A stretch of 64,000 nt of DNA from UBA5078 sp040384465 (GCA_040384465.1 JAZKJF010000015.1:62001-126000), one strand, 5' to 3'; positions 17,652 to 27,223 are shown, counted from the first letter of the stretch. Notes: a model not told the origin generated them from the letters alone. Program-made: numbers and translations.

Positions 17652-18656
17652 ATGTCCACGCTGTCTGTCTCTGGCCACGAAGCCCAAGCATCGCGCTCTG
17701 TTGCAGAGGGCCAAACACGCACGCCTGCGATCTGTCTCATGGGGCCGACCGCAGCAGGTAAGACCAGTCTTGCCATAGAACTGGTGCAGAGACTGCCCTG
17801 CGAAATCATCAATGTCGATTCCGCACAGATCTACCGTGGCATGAATATCGGCACGGGCAAACCCGATGCGCAGACACTGCTCAAAGCACCGCATCGCTTG
17901 CTGGATATTCTGGACCCCGCTCAAGCGTATTCGGTGTCACAGTTTCGGAGTGACGCGTTACGCGAGATGACGAGCATTCGCGACAGCGGCAAAATTCCCC
18001 TGTTGGTCGGTGGGACGATGATGTACTTCAAGGGCCTGCGCGACGGCCTGGCGAGCATGCCCCCGGCGGATAGCACGGTGCGTCAGCAGATACTGGATAG
18101 CGCTGAGGCGCATGGCTGGGCGTCTGTGCATGCCCGTCTGCAGGAGGTCGATCCGGAGGCCGCGCTTCGTATTCATCCTAACGATCCTCAACGGCTGCAG
18201 CGGGCGCTGGAAATTTATCTGCTCTCGGGAAAGACGATGACCACGTTGCACCGTGAACAGTCAGAGCAATTCAGCGACAATGCAATTCCCTTTGATCTGC
18301 ACTTTTTTGCGATCCAACCGGGTCTACGCAGCGTACTGCATGAGAAGATTGCGCTGCGGTTTCGGCAAATGGTTGCGGAAGGGTTTGTCGGAGAAGTGGA
18401 AGCACTGATGGCGCGCGGAGATCTCAACCTGAACCTGCCGTCGATGCGCTCGGTCGGATATCGTCAGATATGGCAGTACATCGCGGGTGAATTGAGCTTT
18501 GATGCAATGCTGGAAACGGGTATTATTGCCACGAGGCAGTTGGCGAAAAGACAAGTCACCTGGCTTCGCAGCTGGGAAGAGCTGCGCAACTTTGACAGTG
18601 AGAACCCCGAAACTTTGGATCTGGTCTTGAAATCGATAGAACGGATCGCAATATAG
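17652..18656 (+). CDS. miaA: tRNA dimethylallyltransferase MiaA
   Basis: 334-aa enzyme adding dimethylallyl to A37 of UNN-decoding tRNAs. The P-loop is MGPTAAGKTSLA (near residue 31), followed by the conserved IINVDSAQIYRGMNIGTGKP and the DILDPAQAYSV segment. The ATG at 17652 leaves a 25-30-residue N-terminal extension ahead of the P-loop; longer in-frame starts overlap murI and are rejected. It is followed by hfq, as in most Gammaproteobacteria, with a weak GCTGG/CCAGC hairpin between them at 18677-18691. Confidence 0.96.
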   Translation: MSTLSVSGHEAQASRSVAEGQTRTPAICLMGPTAAGKTSLAIELVQRLPCEIINVDSAQIYRGMNIGTGKPDAQTLLKAPHRLLDILDPAQAYSVSQFRSDALREMTSIRDSGKIPLLVGGTMMYFKGLRDGLASMPPADSTVRQQILDSAEAHGWASVHARLQEVDPEAALRIHPNDPQRLQRALEIYLLSGKTMTTLHREQSEQFSDNAIPFDLHFFAIQPGLRSVLHEKIALRFRQMVAEGFVGEVEALMARGDLNLNLPSMRSVGYRQIWQYIAGELSFDAMLETGIIATRQLAKRQVTWLRSWEELRNFDSENPETLDLVLKSIERIAI

Positions 18657-18719
18657 AGGGTGTTTGGAAGCGGATTGCTGGGTTTTCCAGCTCTATTTAA
18701 TTGGTTAAGGAGAGAGTAA

Positions 18720-18995
18720 ATGTCAAAGGGGCATTCGTTACAAGACCCTTTCTTGAACGTGCTTCGCAAGGAGCGCATCCCCGTCTCTATCTATCTCGTG
18801 AGCGGCATCAAGCTGCAGGGGCAGATCGAGTCATTCGACCAATTCGTGATTCTGTTGAAAAATGCCGTGAATCAGATGGTCTACAAACACGCCATATCCA
18901 CGGTTGTCCCGGCGCGCTCAGTGAAGATTCCGACACAGAGTTCGGGAGAGTTTCAGCTGGACGACGAGGAAACTGCGCCAGGAAATGCTGCCTGA
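18720..18995 (+). CDS. hfq: RNA chaperone Hfq
   Basis: 91-aa Sm-like hexameric RNA chaperone that pairs small RNAs with mRNAs. The Sm1 region is SIYLVSGIKLQGQIESFDQF and the Sm2 motif is VYKHAISTVVPA (KHA RNA-binding site). The distal-face start SKGHSLQDPFLN is fully conserved. The acidic C-terminal tail is short. A strong AAGGAGAG precedes the ATG. hflX begins 14 nt downstream. Confidence 0.98.
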   Translation: MSKGHSLQDPFLNVLRKERIPVSIYLVSGIKLQGQIESFDQFVILLKNAVNQMVYKHAISTVVPARSVKIPTQSSGEFQLDDEETAPGNAA

Positions 18996-19009
18996 CGTGA
19001 GGTTGATTT

Positions 19010-20302
19010 TTGTTCTTTGAAAGGCCTGACCGCGGTGAGACCGCAATCCTCGTGCACATTGCTCTGGAAGCGGAGCATGACCAGGAGGATCCTCTCGAAT
19101 TTGAAGAACTGGTGCTCTCAGCGGGCGCTGTTCCTGTCTGTTTTATAAAAGGCTCCCGTAAACGCCCTGATGCCGGACACTTCGTCGGGTCAGGGAAGCT
19201 TGACGAGATTGCCGCTGCGGTGAAAGAGCACCAGGCTGAACTGGTCCTGTTCAATCATGCACTGACACCCAGTCAGGAGCGCAACCTCGAAAAACGTCTG
19301 GAGTGCCGTGTGTTGGATCGCACGGGGATCATTCTGGATATTTTCGCCCAGCGTGCCCGTAGCTATGAAGGCAAACTGCAGGTGGAGCTGGCGCAGCTGG
19401 AACACACGGTGACCCGCCTGAAACGCGGCTGGACACACCTGGACCGACAAAAAGGCGGGATTGGCTTGAAGGGTGCTGGCGAGACGCAGCTGGAACTCGA
19501 TCAGCGCATGATTCGCCAGCGGATCAAGAACATCAACAAAGCCTTGATCAAAGTGCGCGGCCAGCGCGAGCAAGGGCGTCGTTCCCGGCAGCGTGCAGAC
19601 ATTCCGACAATTTCATTGGTAGGTTACACGAACGCTGGCAAGTCATCGCTGTTCAATGCCATGGCCGGGGAGAACACCTATGCGGCCGATCAGTTGTTTG
19701 CCACCTTGGACTCCACGCTGCGGCGCATCGAGTTGCCGAATTTCGGCGGTGCCATCCTGGCGGACACCGTCGGGTTTATAAGTCATCTTCCGCACAAACT
19801 GGTAGAGGCCTTCCGTGCCACCTTGGAAGAGACCACTCAGGCCGCGTTGCTTCTGCATGTCATCGATGCGGCCAATGAGAACCACGAATATCTCACCGAA
19901 CAGGTGAATGAAGTGTTGTCAGAAATCGGCGCTGATCAGGTCCCTTGTCTGCGGGTCTACAACAAGATCGATCTGCTGCCGGACAGACAGCCAATGCTGG
20001 AGCGCAATGAAGAAGGTGTGCCGGTGCGAATCTGGGTGTCTGCACGCACAGGCGCTGGCATTGACATGCTGCTTGCTGCCATCAGTGAGTTGCTGGGAGA
20101 GGATGTCGTGCAGCGCAACCTGACGCTGTTGCCTGCTCATGGCCGTCTGCGGGCACGCCTGTATGCCAAGGGCGCTGTCCGTCATGAAACGACGGATGAG
20201 AGAGGCGCGGTCTGTATGAGTATCAGTCTGCCCCGCCACGATTTCGATCGTCTGCTGGTAGACGAGGGCGTGGCGCCGGAAGAACTTGGAATAAGCACCT
20301 GA
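19010..20302 (+). CDS. hflX: Ribosome-associated GTPase HflX
   Basis: 430-aa GTPase that splits stalled or stressed ribosomes. The N-terminal HflX domain and coiled coil (about 160-190, around LERTVTRLKRG-type residues) precede a G domain with GYTNAGKSSLFN (G1), ADTVGFISHLP (G3) and NKIDLL (G4). The start is TTG at 19010 with GAGG upstream; the resulting N-terminus FFERPDRGETAILVHI matches the family. It lies directly behind hfq. Confidence 0.95.
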   Translation: MFFERPDRGETAILVHIALEAEHDQEDPLEFEELVLSAGAVPVCFIKGSRKRPDAGHFVGSGKLDEIAAAVKEHQAELVLFNHALTPSQERNLEKRLECRVLDRTGIILDIFAQRARSYEGKLQVELAQLEHTVTRLKRGWTHLDRQKGGIGLKGAGETQLELDQRMIRQRIKNINKALIKVRGQREQGRRSRQRADIPTISLVGYTNAGKSSLFNAMAGENTYAADQLFATLDSTLRRIELPNFGGAILADTVGFISHLPHKLVEAFRATLEETTQAALLLHVIDAANENHEYLTEQVNEVLSEIGADQVPCLRVYNKIDLLPDRQPMLERNEEGVPVRIWVSARTGAGIDMLLAAISELLGEDVVQRNLTLLPAHGRLRARLYAKGAVRHETTDERGAVCMSISLPRHDFDRLLVDEGVAPEELGIST

Positions 20303-20369
20303 GTGCTGGGTTAATCAGCAATAATTCGTTAAAATCACCCCCGTATTTTTTTGGGGTATGGAGAAGCCG

Positions 20370-21584
20370 ATGGCTTGGAATGAACCTGGAAACAAAGGCA
20401 ATGGGAACGACCCCTGGGGCGGCGGTGGTCGTCGGGGTGGCGATCAGGGCCCTCCTGACCTGGATGAAGTGATCAAGAGCATCACTCGCAAACTCAACAG
20501 TCTTTTCGGTGGCGGCAACAAATCCGGCGGCGGTGCAGGAGGGGCGAGCGGTGGATCTGGCCCAGGCGGCGCCGTGTCGTCCGGCCTGATTGGCGGAGTT
20601 GCGGTGATTGCTTTGGTGATCTGGGCTGCGCTCGGTTTCTACACAGTCGATGAATCGGAGCGCGGTGTTGTCATGCGTTTCGGAGCGTTGCGTGAAGAAG
20701 TGGTCATGCCGGGGCTGCGCTGGAATGCCCCCATGATGGACTCTGTGCAGAAGATCAATGTGTCGCGCGTGAACACCCGCTCCTACTCCAAGGACATGCT
20801 CACCACTGACGAAAACATCGTCAACGTGTCCATGGACGTGCAGTACCTGATTCAGGACCCCGTGAAGTTCGCAATGGTGGTTCGTGATCCGGAGTTGAGT
20901 CTCGATCACGCCGCCGAATCGGCGATTCGTCATGTGGTCGGTGGAACCACCATGGATCGCGTGCTCACTCAGGGGCGTGCCGATGTCTCCGCTGAAGTGC
21001 GCGACAGACTGCAACGTTACATGGACACTTACGATTCCGGGATCATGATCTCCCAGGTCACGGTGCGCAACGCGCAGCCGCCCGATGCGGTGCAGGGCGC
21101 TTTCGACGACGTTATCAAGGCGCGTGAGGACGAACAGCGTGTGCAGAACGAAGCACTTGCGTACGCCAACCGCGTCATTCCGGTGGCGCGCGGTGAGGCA
21201 CAGCGCATCATCGAACAGGCGAATGCCTACCGCGATCAGGTGATCGCTCGTGCGGACGGTGAAGCGTCGCGCTTCGAGCAGTTGCTGGCCGAGTACGAGA
21301 AAGCTCCCGAAGTCACCCGCGAGCGTCTCTATATCGACGCCATGCAGTCGGTCATGAGCAACAGCAGCAAGGTGCTGATCGATGTGGAAGGTGGCAACAA
21401 CATGTTCTACGTGCCACTCGACAAGATCATGGAACAAAGTGAAGCAAACCGTGCAGCAGGGACTGCCCAATTGACGGCTCAGCAATTGCGCGAGTTGTCT
21501 GATCAGGTGACCAGAGAGCTGCAGGCCACGGCCGCTGACAGAGCGCGCGTACAGACTGCGGTGCCTGAGCGAGGAGGTCGATAA
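20370..21584 (+). CDS. hflK: FtsH protease modulator HflK
   Basis: 404-aa SPFH/band-7 inner-membrane protein forming with HflC the cage around FtsH. The start at 20370 (MAWNEPGNKG, the conserved N-terminus) has GGAG 6 nt upstream; the in-frame ATG at 20358 is less likely. A glycine-rich linker at about 50-75 precedes the single membrane segment (about 77-97) and the band-7 domain starting with YTVDESERGVVMRFG. The C-terminal helical region contains RADGEASRFEQLLAEY. The stop and hflC start share one base (TAATG). Confidence 0.97.
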   Translation: MAWNEPGNKGNGNDPWGGGGRRGGDQGPPDLDEVIKSITRKLNSLFGGGNKSGGGAGGASGGSGPGGAVSSGLIGGVAVIALVIWAALGFYTVDESERGVVMRFGALREEVVMPGLRWNAPMMDSVQKINVSRVNTRSYSKDMLTTDENIVNVSMDVQYLIQDPVKFAMVVRDPELSLDHAAESAIRHVVGGTTMDRVLTQGRADVSAEVRDRLQRYMDTYDSGIMISQVTVRNAQPPDAVQGAFDDVIKAREDEQRVQNEALAYANRVIPVARGEAQRIIEQANAYRDQVIARADGEASRFEQLLAEYEKAPEVTRERLYIDAMQSVMSNSSKVLIDVEGGNNMFYVPLDKIMEQSEANRAAGTAQLTAQQLRELSDQVTRELQATAADRARVQTAVPERGGR

Positions 21585-22450
21585 TGAAGAATATGATGGC
21601 TGGTTTGATCGTGTTTCTGCTGATTGTCGGCGGCTCCAATTCCGTGTTTGTCGTGAAGGAAACGGAGCGCGCCATTCTGTTGAGATTTGGTACCGTCGAG
21701 CGCGCGGACCTTGAGCCCGGTCTGCATTTCAAGATGCCGTGGGTAAACACAGTTAGAAAGTTTGATGCCCGTGTGCTGACAGTGACGGCCGATGCTCAGC
21801 GTTATCTGACACTGGAGCAAAAAGCGCTGGTGGTGGATTCGTTCGCCAAGTGGCGCATTGTCGACGTGCAGAAGTACTACACCGCGACCTCCGGTGAGGA
21901 ATCGCGCACCAGCAACCTGCTTGCTCAGCGCATCAATGACGGTTTGCGCAACAAGTTCGGTGAGCGGGACCTGCAGGAAGTGGTGTCCGGGCAGCGTGAT
22001 CTGCTGATGGAAGAGCTGACACGAGAGCTTAATCTCTCCACTGCCGAAGAGTACGGGATCGAAGTGATCGATGTGCGCGTCAAGCAGATCGAGTTGCCAC
22101 TGGATGTGCGCTCCTCTGTGTATGAGCGGATGACTTCCGAGCGTCAGCGCGAAGCCCAGCAACTGCGTTCGCGTGGTAACGAGCTGGCGATTGGTATCGA
22201 AGCCGATGCGGACAGACAGGAAGCGGTACTGCTGGTCGAAGCCTACCGGGATGCGGAGCGCATTCGCGGTGAAGGTGATGCCCAGGCTGCTGCCACCTAT
22301 GCGGGAGCCTACACCAAGAATGAAGAATTCTATGCCTTCACGCGCAGTCTGAATTCCTACCAGGAGAGTTTCTCCAACAAGGGTGACGTTTTGCTGGTAG
22401 ATCCTGACAGTGAGTACTTCAAGTACCTGCGTGGCAGCGACGTTCAGTAA
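21584..22450 (+). CDS. hflC: FtsH protease modulator HflC
   Basis: 288-aa SPFH partner of HflK. The N-terminal membrane helix (about 5-22) is followed by FVVKETERAILLRFG, the band-7 domain, and a charged helical region with ERQREAQQLRSRGNE. GAGGAGG precedes the ATG, whose first base overlaps the hflK stop. A terminator at 22466 ends the hflK-hflC unit. Confidence 0.97.
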   Translation: MKNMMAGLIVFLLIVGGSNSVFVVKETERAILLRFGTVERADLEPGLHFKMPWVNTVRKFDARVLTVTADAQRYLTLEQKALVVDSFAKWRIVDVQKYYTATSGEESRTSNLLAQRINDGLRNKFGERDLQEVVSGQRDLLMEELTRELNLSTAEEYGIEVIDVRVKQIELPLDVRSSVYERMTSERQREAQQLRSRGNELAIGIEADADRQEAVLLVEAYRDAERIRGEGDAQAAATYAGAYTKNEEFYAFTRSLNSYQESFSNKGDVLLVDPDSEYFKYLRGSDVQ

Positions 22451-22465
22451 GTAGAATGAGTGACG

Positions 22466-22500
22466 AGACCAGCAGTGAATTATTTTACTGCTGGTCTTTT
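22466..22500 (+). terminator. Rho-independent terminator after hflC
   Basis: An 11-bp stem (AGACCAGCAGT at 22466-22476 with ACTGCTGGTCT at 22487-22497), 10-nt loop, and T-rich tail TCTTTT. It lies between hflC and hisZ and argues against any hisZ start upstream of it. Confidence 0.88.
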
Positions 22501-22600
22501 GCCGTCTGCAGGGTGGAGAATATGCGGCCGCGACGACAGAGCTTCTGGTAAGACACGTTTGCTAAAAGACCAGTTTCCAAAAGACAGAATGCAGGATTTG

Positions 22601-23809
22601 ATGATGGCTGCGAGTGATCGATGGTTGCTGCCCGAAGGGGTGGAGGAGATATTGCCGGCAGAGGCATTCCGTCTGGAGTCCTTGCGACGCCAGCTGCTCG
22701 ATCTTTACTCCGGCTGGGGTTATGAGCTGGTCATTACGCCACTGATCGAATACCTGGATTCACTGCTTGTAGGCTCGTCTCACGATCTCGATCTGCATAC
22801 TTTCAAGATTACCGACCAGCTGACCGGGCGCATGATGGGTGTGCGCGCGGACATCACGCCACAGGTCGCCCGTATTGACGCGCACTGCCTGGCAAGGCAA
22901 GGCGACGGCAATCGCGAGGGACCGGTGCGTCTGTGCTACGCCGATCATGTGCTGCACACCAAACCGCGCGGGCTGCTGGCGTCGCGAGTGCCCATTCGCA
23001 TTGGTGCAGAACTCTTCGGACATGCTGGCGTGGGTTGCGACATCGAACTGATCTGTTTGATGTACGAGACCATGAACGCCGCCAGCATCGGCGACATTCA
23101 TATCGTCCTGGGGCACGTGGGGATTTTCCGCAGTCTGGTCAGAGCCGCACAATTGCCCGCCGACAGTGAAACAGAATTGTTTGACGCCTTGCAGCGCAAG
23201 GCCTTTGAAGAGATCGATACGCTGCTCGACAGCCGAGTGGCCGACGATGATCTGCGTGGCATGTTGCGCGAGCTGTCCCGGTTCAGCGGTGATGAATCCG
23301 TGCTGACACAGGCACTGGCCGCGTTCAGCGATGCACCGAGCACTGTGCGCAAGGAATTGGCCGAACTGGAAGCAATCGCGGCGGGCGTCAAGAAGCGTCT
23401 TCCCGCGATCAGTCTTGGGTTTGATCTGTGCGAACTGCGTGGCTATGAATATCACACCGGCATTGTGTTTGCGGCCTATACGCCCGGCTACGGCCGTGCT
23501 GTCGCACAGGGTGGGCGCTATGACGATATCGGCCAGGTATTCGGCCGAGCGCGCCCGGCATCAGGCTTTGACTCCGATCTGAAAGTGATTGCCCGCTTGA
23601 GTCGCAAGCAGTTCGATGCCATCAAAGGTATTTCAGCACCTTGCGACGCAGATCCTGCGCTGGCGCTGCTGGTTGCTGAGCTGCGCCGCGATGGTGAGCG
23701 GGTGGTGGTTGATCTCGCACCTGCAGACGCTATATCGCAAACGGTGCACGGATGTGACAGAAGAATAGTCAGGTTGAATGGACAATGGCTGGTGCAGGAG
23801 TTGCACTGA
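22601..23809 (+). CDS. hisZ: ATP phosphoribosyltransferase regulatory subunit HisZ
   Basis: 402-aa HisRS-like protein without tRNA-charging activity, which forms a hetero-octamer with the short HisG at the first step of histidine synthesis. The class II fold is visible (ADITPQVARID, and GYEYHTGIVFAAYTPGYG with GGRYDDIG), but the HisRS anticodon-binding domain is absent, as in HisZ. The start at 22601 (ATG ATG GCT) follows AGGA and matches known HisZ N-termini (DRWLLPEGVEE). A longer open frame from 22460 would cross the hflC terminator. A short-form HisG is implied elsewhere. Confidence 0.94.
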   Translation: MMAASDRWLLPEGVEEILPAEAFRLESLRRQLLDLYSGWGYELVITPLIEYLDSLLVGSSHDLDLHTFKITDQLTGRMMGVRADITPQVARIDAHCLARQGDGNREGPVRLCYADHVLHTKPRGLLASRVPIRIGAELFGHAGVGCDIELICLMYETMNAASIGDIHIVLGHVGIFRSLVRAAQLPADSETELFDALQRKAFEEIDTLLDSRVADDDLRGMLRELSRFSGDESVLTQALAAFSDAPSTVRKELAELEAIAAGVKKRLPAISLGFDLCELRGYEYHTGIVFAAYTPGYGRAVAQGGRYDDIGQVFGRARPASGFDSDLKVIARLSRKQFDAIKGISAPCDADPALALLVAELRRDGERVVVDLAPADAISQTVHGCDRRIVRLNGQWLVQELH

Positions 23810-23904
23810 CAGGGGCGGTTCTGGCTGCAAAGGGCCGGAGCAGATTTGCGCCAGCAGTGGGGCGTGCCGAATAATTGATTGAATTTTCAAAAGAGATGAG
23901 AGCA

Positions 23905-25200
23905 ATGGGTAGAAGTGTTGTTGTATTGGGAACGCAGTGGGGTGATGAAGGCAAGGGCAAGATAGTGGATCTGCTGACCGAGCAGGTAGCTGTTGTTGCG
24001 CGCTTTCAAGGCGGTCACAACGCCGGGCACACGCTGGTGATCAATGGTGAGAAGACTGTTCTGCACCTCCTGCCTTCCGGCATTCTGCGTAACAACGTCA
24101 CCTGCGTCATCGGCAACGGAGTGGTGCTGAGCATGGACGCCTTGATCAACGAGATCACACGGTTGGAGGAGCGTGGTATTTCCGTCCGCCCCAAACTGAA
24201 AATCAGCGCATCCTGCCCTTTGATTCTACCTTCGCATGCCGCGCTGGATCAGGCTCGTGAGCGCCGCCTTGGTAGCGAGAAAATCGGTACAACCGGGCGC
24301 GGCATCGGCCCTGCCTATGAGGACAAGGTTGCCCGTCGCGGCATCCGTGTCGGCGAGTTGTTCAACGCAACCCATTTTGCTACCCGTCTGAAAGAAGTCA
24401 TGGAGTATCACAACTTCATGCTGAAGAACTATTACGGTGCTGACGAAGTGGACTACGAGCGCACGCTGGAACAGAGCCTCGCGCTGGGTGAACAGATCAA
24501 GCCCATGGTCAGCGATACCATCGAGATTCTTCACGGCCATCGCAAAGCCAACGACAACATCCTGTTTGAAGGCGCGCAGGGTTCGCTGCTGGACATCGAT
24601 CACGGTACTTACCCTTACGTAACGTCCTCCAACACCACCGCTGGTGGCACAGCGACGGGCAGTGGCTACGGCCCGCTCTACCTTGACTATATTCTTGGCA
24701 TCACCAAGGCCTACACGACCCGTGTTGGTTCCGGCCCTTTCCCGACTGAACTCTTCGACAGTACTGGCAAGCATCTCGCGGCTGTCGGCAAAGAGAAGGG
24801 AGCCACGACTGGTCGTGACCGTCGCTGTGGCTGGTTCGATGCTGCAGCCGTTCGTCTGGCGATCCGCATCAACAGCGTGTCCGGCATCTGCCTAACCAAG
24901 CTCGATGTATTGGACGGCATTGAAACTATCAAGGTGTGTACCGGCTACAAAGGCATTGATCCGGACACCTCATCTTGCCTGATGAACATGGACAGTTACG
25001 AAAAACTTGAACCGATTTATGTTGAACTGCCGGGTTGGACTGAATCGACGGTCGGGATCAAGAGCCTGGATCAGTTACCCAAGAACGCATTGGCGTATAT
25101 CCGCTATATCGAGAAGATCATTGAGGCGCCGGTGGATATCATTTCAACCGGACCTGATCGTGAGGAGACTATTATCCTTCGCCATCCTTTTGGGAATTGA
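23905..25200 (+). CDS. purA: Adenylosuccinate synthetase
   Basis: 431-aa GTP-dependent enzyme converting IMP and aspartate to adenylosuccinate. The N-terminal GTQWGDEGKGKIVD and FQGGHNAGHTLV loops, GTTGRGIGPAYEDK and the C-terminal TKLDVLDG (GTP specificity) are all conserved. The hisZ-purA adjacency is typical of Gammaproteobacteria. The gap from 25201 to 25501 contains no gene; its only recognisable element is the promoter at 25434. Confidence 0.98.
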   Translation: MGRSVVVLGTQWGDEGKGKIVDLLTEQVAVVARFQGGHNAGHTLVINGEKTVLHLLPSGILRNNVTCVIGNGVVLSMDALINEITRLEERGISVRPKLKISASCPLILPSHAALDQARERRLGSEKIGTTGRGIGPAYEDKVARRGIRVGELFNATHFATRLKEVMEYHNFMLKNYYGADEVDYERTLEQSLALGEQIKPMVSDTIEILHGHRKANDNILFEGAQGSLLDIDHGTYPYVTSSNTTAGGTATGSGYGPLYLDYILGITKAYTTRVGSGPFPTELFDSTGKHLAAVGKEKGATTGRDRRCGWFDAAAVRLAIRINSVSGICLTKLDVLDGIETIKVCTGYKGIDPDTSSCLMNMDSYEKLEPIYVELPGWTESTVGIKSLDQLPKNALAYIRYIEKIIEAPVDIISTGPDREETIILRHPFGN

Positions 25201-25433
25201 AGCACCATTTGTGTGCGAGATAAGTGCTTGTTTATTGAACAGCTGGTTTTTTGCGGGTGAAGCGAAGGCTTTTGGCGTCAGAATGAAATGGAATGTTTTC
25301 GGTACTTGAGCTTGTTCCTAAGCTATGGATATTGAAGGCTTTATTCGTTGATGAAAAAAAAGAGTGAAAAATAATCCCGCAAAAAGCCGGAGGAAAAGCA
25401 CGACCTCTTCCCTAATCTTACCCGGCTTCGTGA

Positions 25434-25462
25434 TTGACATCACATATTGGCGCCTGTAATTT
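25434..25462 (+). promoter_or_regulatory. Sigma-70-type promoter before a small ORF
   Basis: A perfect -35 TTGACA at 25434-25439, 17-nt spacer, and TAATTT at 25457-25462. The predicted transcript begins near 25470 and reads into the 60-codon ORF at 25502. The only recognisable signal in the 301-nt gap after purA. Confidence 0.65.
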
Positions 25463-25501
25463 TACTTCCAATAGCGAGGCGTTTTTGGGGGCGTTCGTGG
25501 C

Positions 25502-25684
25502 ATGAGTGATATCAAAATGACGGCAGTGGCAGATGGCAATTTGGCAGGTGCTCTGACAGTGCAATATCTGGAAGAGCTTTCTGAGCCGCGTGAAAAACTC
25601 GAAGAAAAAATCCGTAGCAGGCTGATTGAATTTGCTACAGAATTACAAAAAATCAAGCAGTTGCGTGAAGTCTCGCAGCGCTGA
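25502..25684 (+). CDS. Small hypothetical protein (60 aa)
   Basis: Not recognised. A 60-aa product, mainly predicted helical and rich in Glu, Lys and Leu after residue 20 (the region EELSEPREKLEEKIRS looks amphipathic and could form a short coiled coil). It has no signal peptide, membrane segment or cysteine. Support for it being real is the promoter at 25434 directly upstream and a GGGG stretch before the ATG; the ribosome binding site is otherwise poor. A later start at Met6 is possible. It stands alone between purA and the REC-EAL gene. Confidence 0.5.
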   Translation: MSDIKMTAVADGNLAGALTVQYLEELSEPREKLEEKIRSRLIEFATELQKIKQLREVSQR

Positions 25685-25917
25685 GCTATGCTAGTCCCGC
25701 TGTATCCCGGTATCCCGGCTCAAGAGCTTCTGATCGTATTGGCGCGATTGGAACCGCAGACGGTTTTAGCGAACCGTTAACCGTAGCACACTAATCTGTA
25801 GGGCAATCGATATCATGTCTTGGCATGCTTTCATGCGTGCTGGATGCGCTATGCTCGTCTCATCACGCTGGAATGCCTGGCTTTGTCACTCACCGAGCAA
25901 TTGGAACTAACTCCCTC

Positions 25918-27150
25918 ATGTCTATGCCGCAGCACCGCCTGCTGATTCTTGATGATGATCCTGAGGTGGGCAGGCATATTGGTCTGATTGCCGAGCGTGC
26001 GGGCACCCCTTGGCGCTCGGTAGTGCGAGTGCAGGATTTTTTTCTTCAGCTTGAACAATGGCAACCTACCCACCTGATCATCGATCTCGTCATGCCTGAG
26101 CAAGACGGGGTGCAGATCATGCGGACTCTGGCTGAGCGTGGTTGTCGCGCACGAGTGGCTATCATCAGCGGCGTCGACTCACGGGTCATGGATGCTGCGA
26201 TGCGCTCTGGTCTTGAACATGGGTTGGATGTTCGTGGAGTCATTCCCAAACCTTTTCCCATGGGGAGTGTGCTGGCGTTTCTGCAACAGGATGCTGAACA
26301 AGCGCCTGTGGCCATGGGGCGTGGAGATGCTGTTCAGGACGCGCTGCCTTTGGGAGGGCGGGATTCAGACTTTAGTGCACACCTGTGGACGGCAGAGTTG
26401 GAACGGGCGCTGGAAAGCAAACAGTTCACGGTGGAGTACCAACCCAAGATTCACTGCAACGCCGAAATACTAGCGGGTTTCGAGGCATTGGTTCGTTGGG
26501 AGCAGCCTTTCGGATCCCCTCAACTTCCCGCCAGATTTATTCATCTCATGGAGCAGTCTCAGCTGATCGAAGAGCTGACGATGGAGGTGTTTGGGCAATC
26601 CATCCGCTGGTTTGCGACCCACTTTCCCGAATCCGGTATTTCTCTCTCTATCAATATCTCTGCTCGCAATCTGGTGGAGACACGTTTCGTGGACAAGGTG
26701 CTCATTCTCTGCGAGCAACACTCGCTTGATCCACAACGGATCATTTTTGAAGTGTCGGAGTCCAGCGCCATGGAAGACCCTACCATGTCGCTGGCCGCTT
26801 TGACCCGTTTCCGCATGAAGGGATTCCAGTTGTCTATCGACGACTTCGGGACGGGATTTTCCTCCATGGTGCAACTTGTGCGTTTGCCGTTCTCTGAGAT
26901 CAAGGTAGACAAGTCTTTTGTCAGCAGCGCAGTAGTGTCATCGGAGTCGCGGGCCGTGGTGAAGTCAATTGTCGACCTCGGGCACAGTCTGGGATTGCGT
27001 ACGACTGCCGAGGGAGTTGAAGACCAGCAGACTCTGCGCTTCATCAAGTCCATTGGCTGCGACTTGGCACAAGGCTATTTCATTGCTCGCCCAATGACTG
27101 GAGAGCGGGTGATGGATTGGATCAACAGCAAGTGGGGGAGCACTCTGTAG
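25918..27150 (+). CDS. Response regulator with EAL domain (c-di-GMP phosphodiesterase)
   Basis: About 410 aa. The N-terminal receiver domain has the acidic pair in LILDDDPEVG and the phospho-acceptor aspartate in LIIDLVMPEQDG, with the lysine in IPKPF. The C-terminal EAL domain (about 165-405) shows FEALVRWE, SININISARN-like ISINISARN, FEVSES, DDFGTGFSS, KVDKSF and TAEGVED, so all metal and catalytic residues of active EAL phosphodiesterases appear present. It should lower cyclic di-GMP when phosphorylated by an unlinked kinase. The start at 25918 is chosen because the receiver domain begins directly after it; the upstream extension has no domain character. The antiporter gene follows after 73 nt. 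Confidence 0.88.
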   Translation: MSMPQHRLLILDDDPEVGRHIGLIAERAGTPWRSVVRVQDFFLQLEQWQPTHLIIDLVMPEQDGVQIMRTLAERGCRARVAIISGVDSRVMDAAMRSGLEHGLDVRGVIPKPFPMGSVLAFLQQDAEQAPVAMGRGDAVQDALPLGGRDSDFSAHLWTAELERALESKQFTVEYQPKIHCNAEILAGFEALVRWEQPFGSPQLPARFIHLMEQSQLIEELTMEVFGQSIRWFATHFPESGISLSINISARNLVETRFVDKVLILCEQHSLDPQRIIFEVSESSAMEDPTMSLAALTRFRMKGFQLSIDDFGTGFSSMVQLVRLPFSEIKVDKSFVSSAVVSSESRAVVKSIVDLGHSLGLRTTAEGVEDQQTLRFIKSIGCDLAQGYFIARPMTGERVMDWINSKWGSTL

Positions 27151-27223
27151 GCAGAATGCCTGCTTGTTGAAAGTTGCTGGCGTAAGGCAGAATGCTGGAC
27201 ATTTGAAGCGCCGGAGCGAGTGG

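Noticed and set aside
18677..18691. Hairpin between miaA and hfq as a terminator
   Set aside because: Only a 5-bp stem without a T-tract; miaA and hfq are normally co-transcribed, so it is at most a weak attenuator.
20223..21485. Open frame antisense to hflK
   Set aside because: hflK is unmistakable on the plus strand, with coupled overlap to hflC; the antisense product shows no family features.
22460..22600. Upstream extension of hisZ
   Set aside because: It crosses the hflC terminator (22466-22500) and has no similarity to HisZ N-termini; the start at 22601 matches the family.
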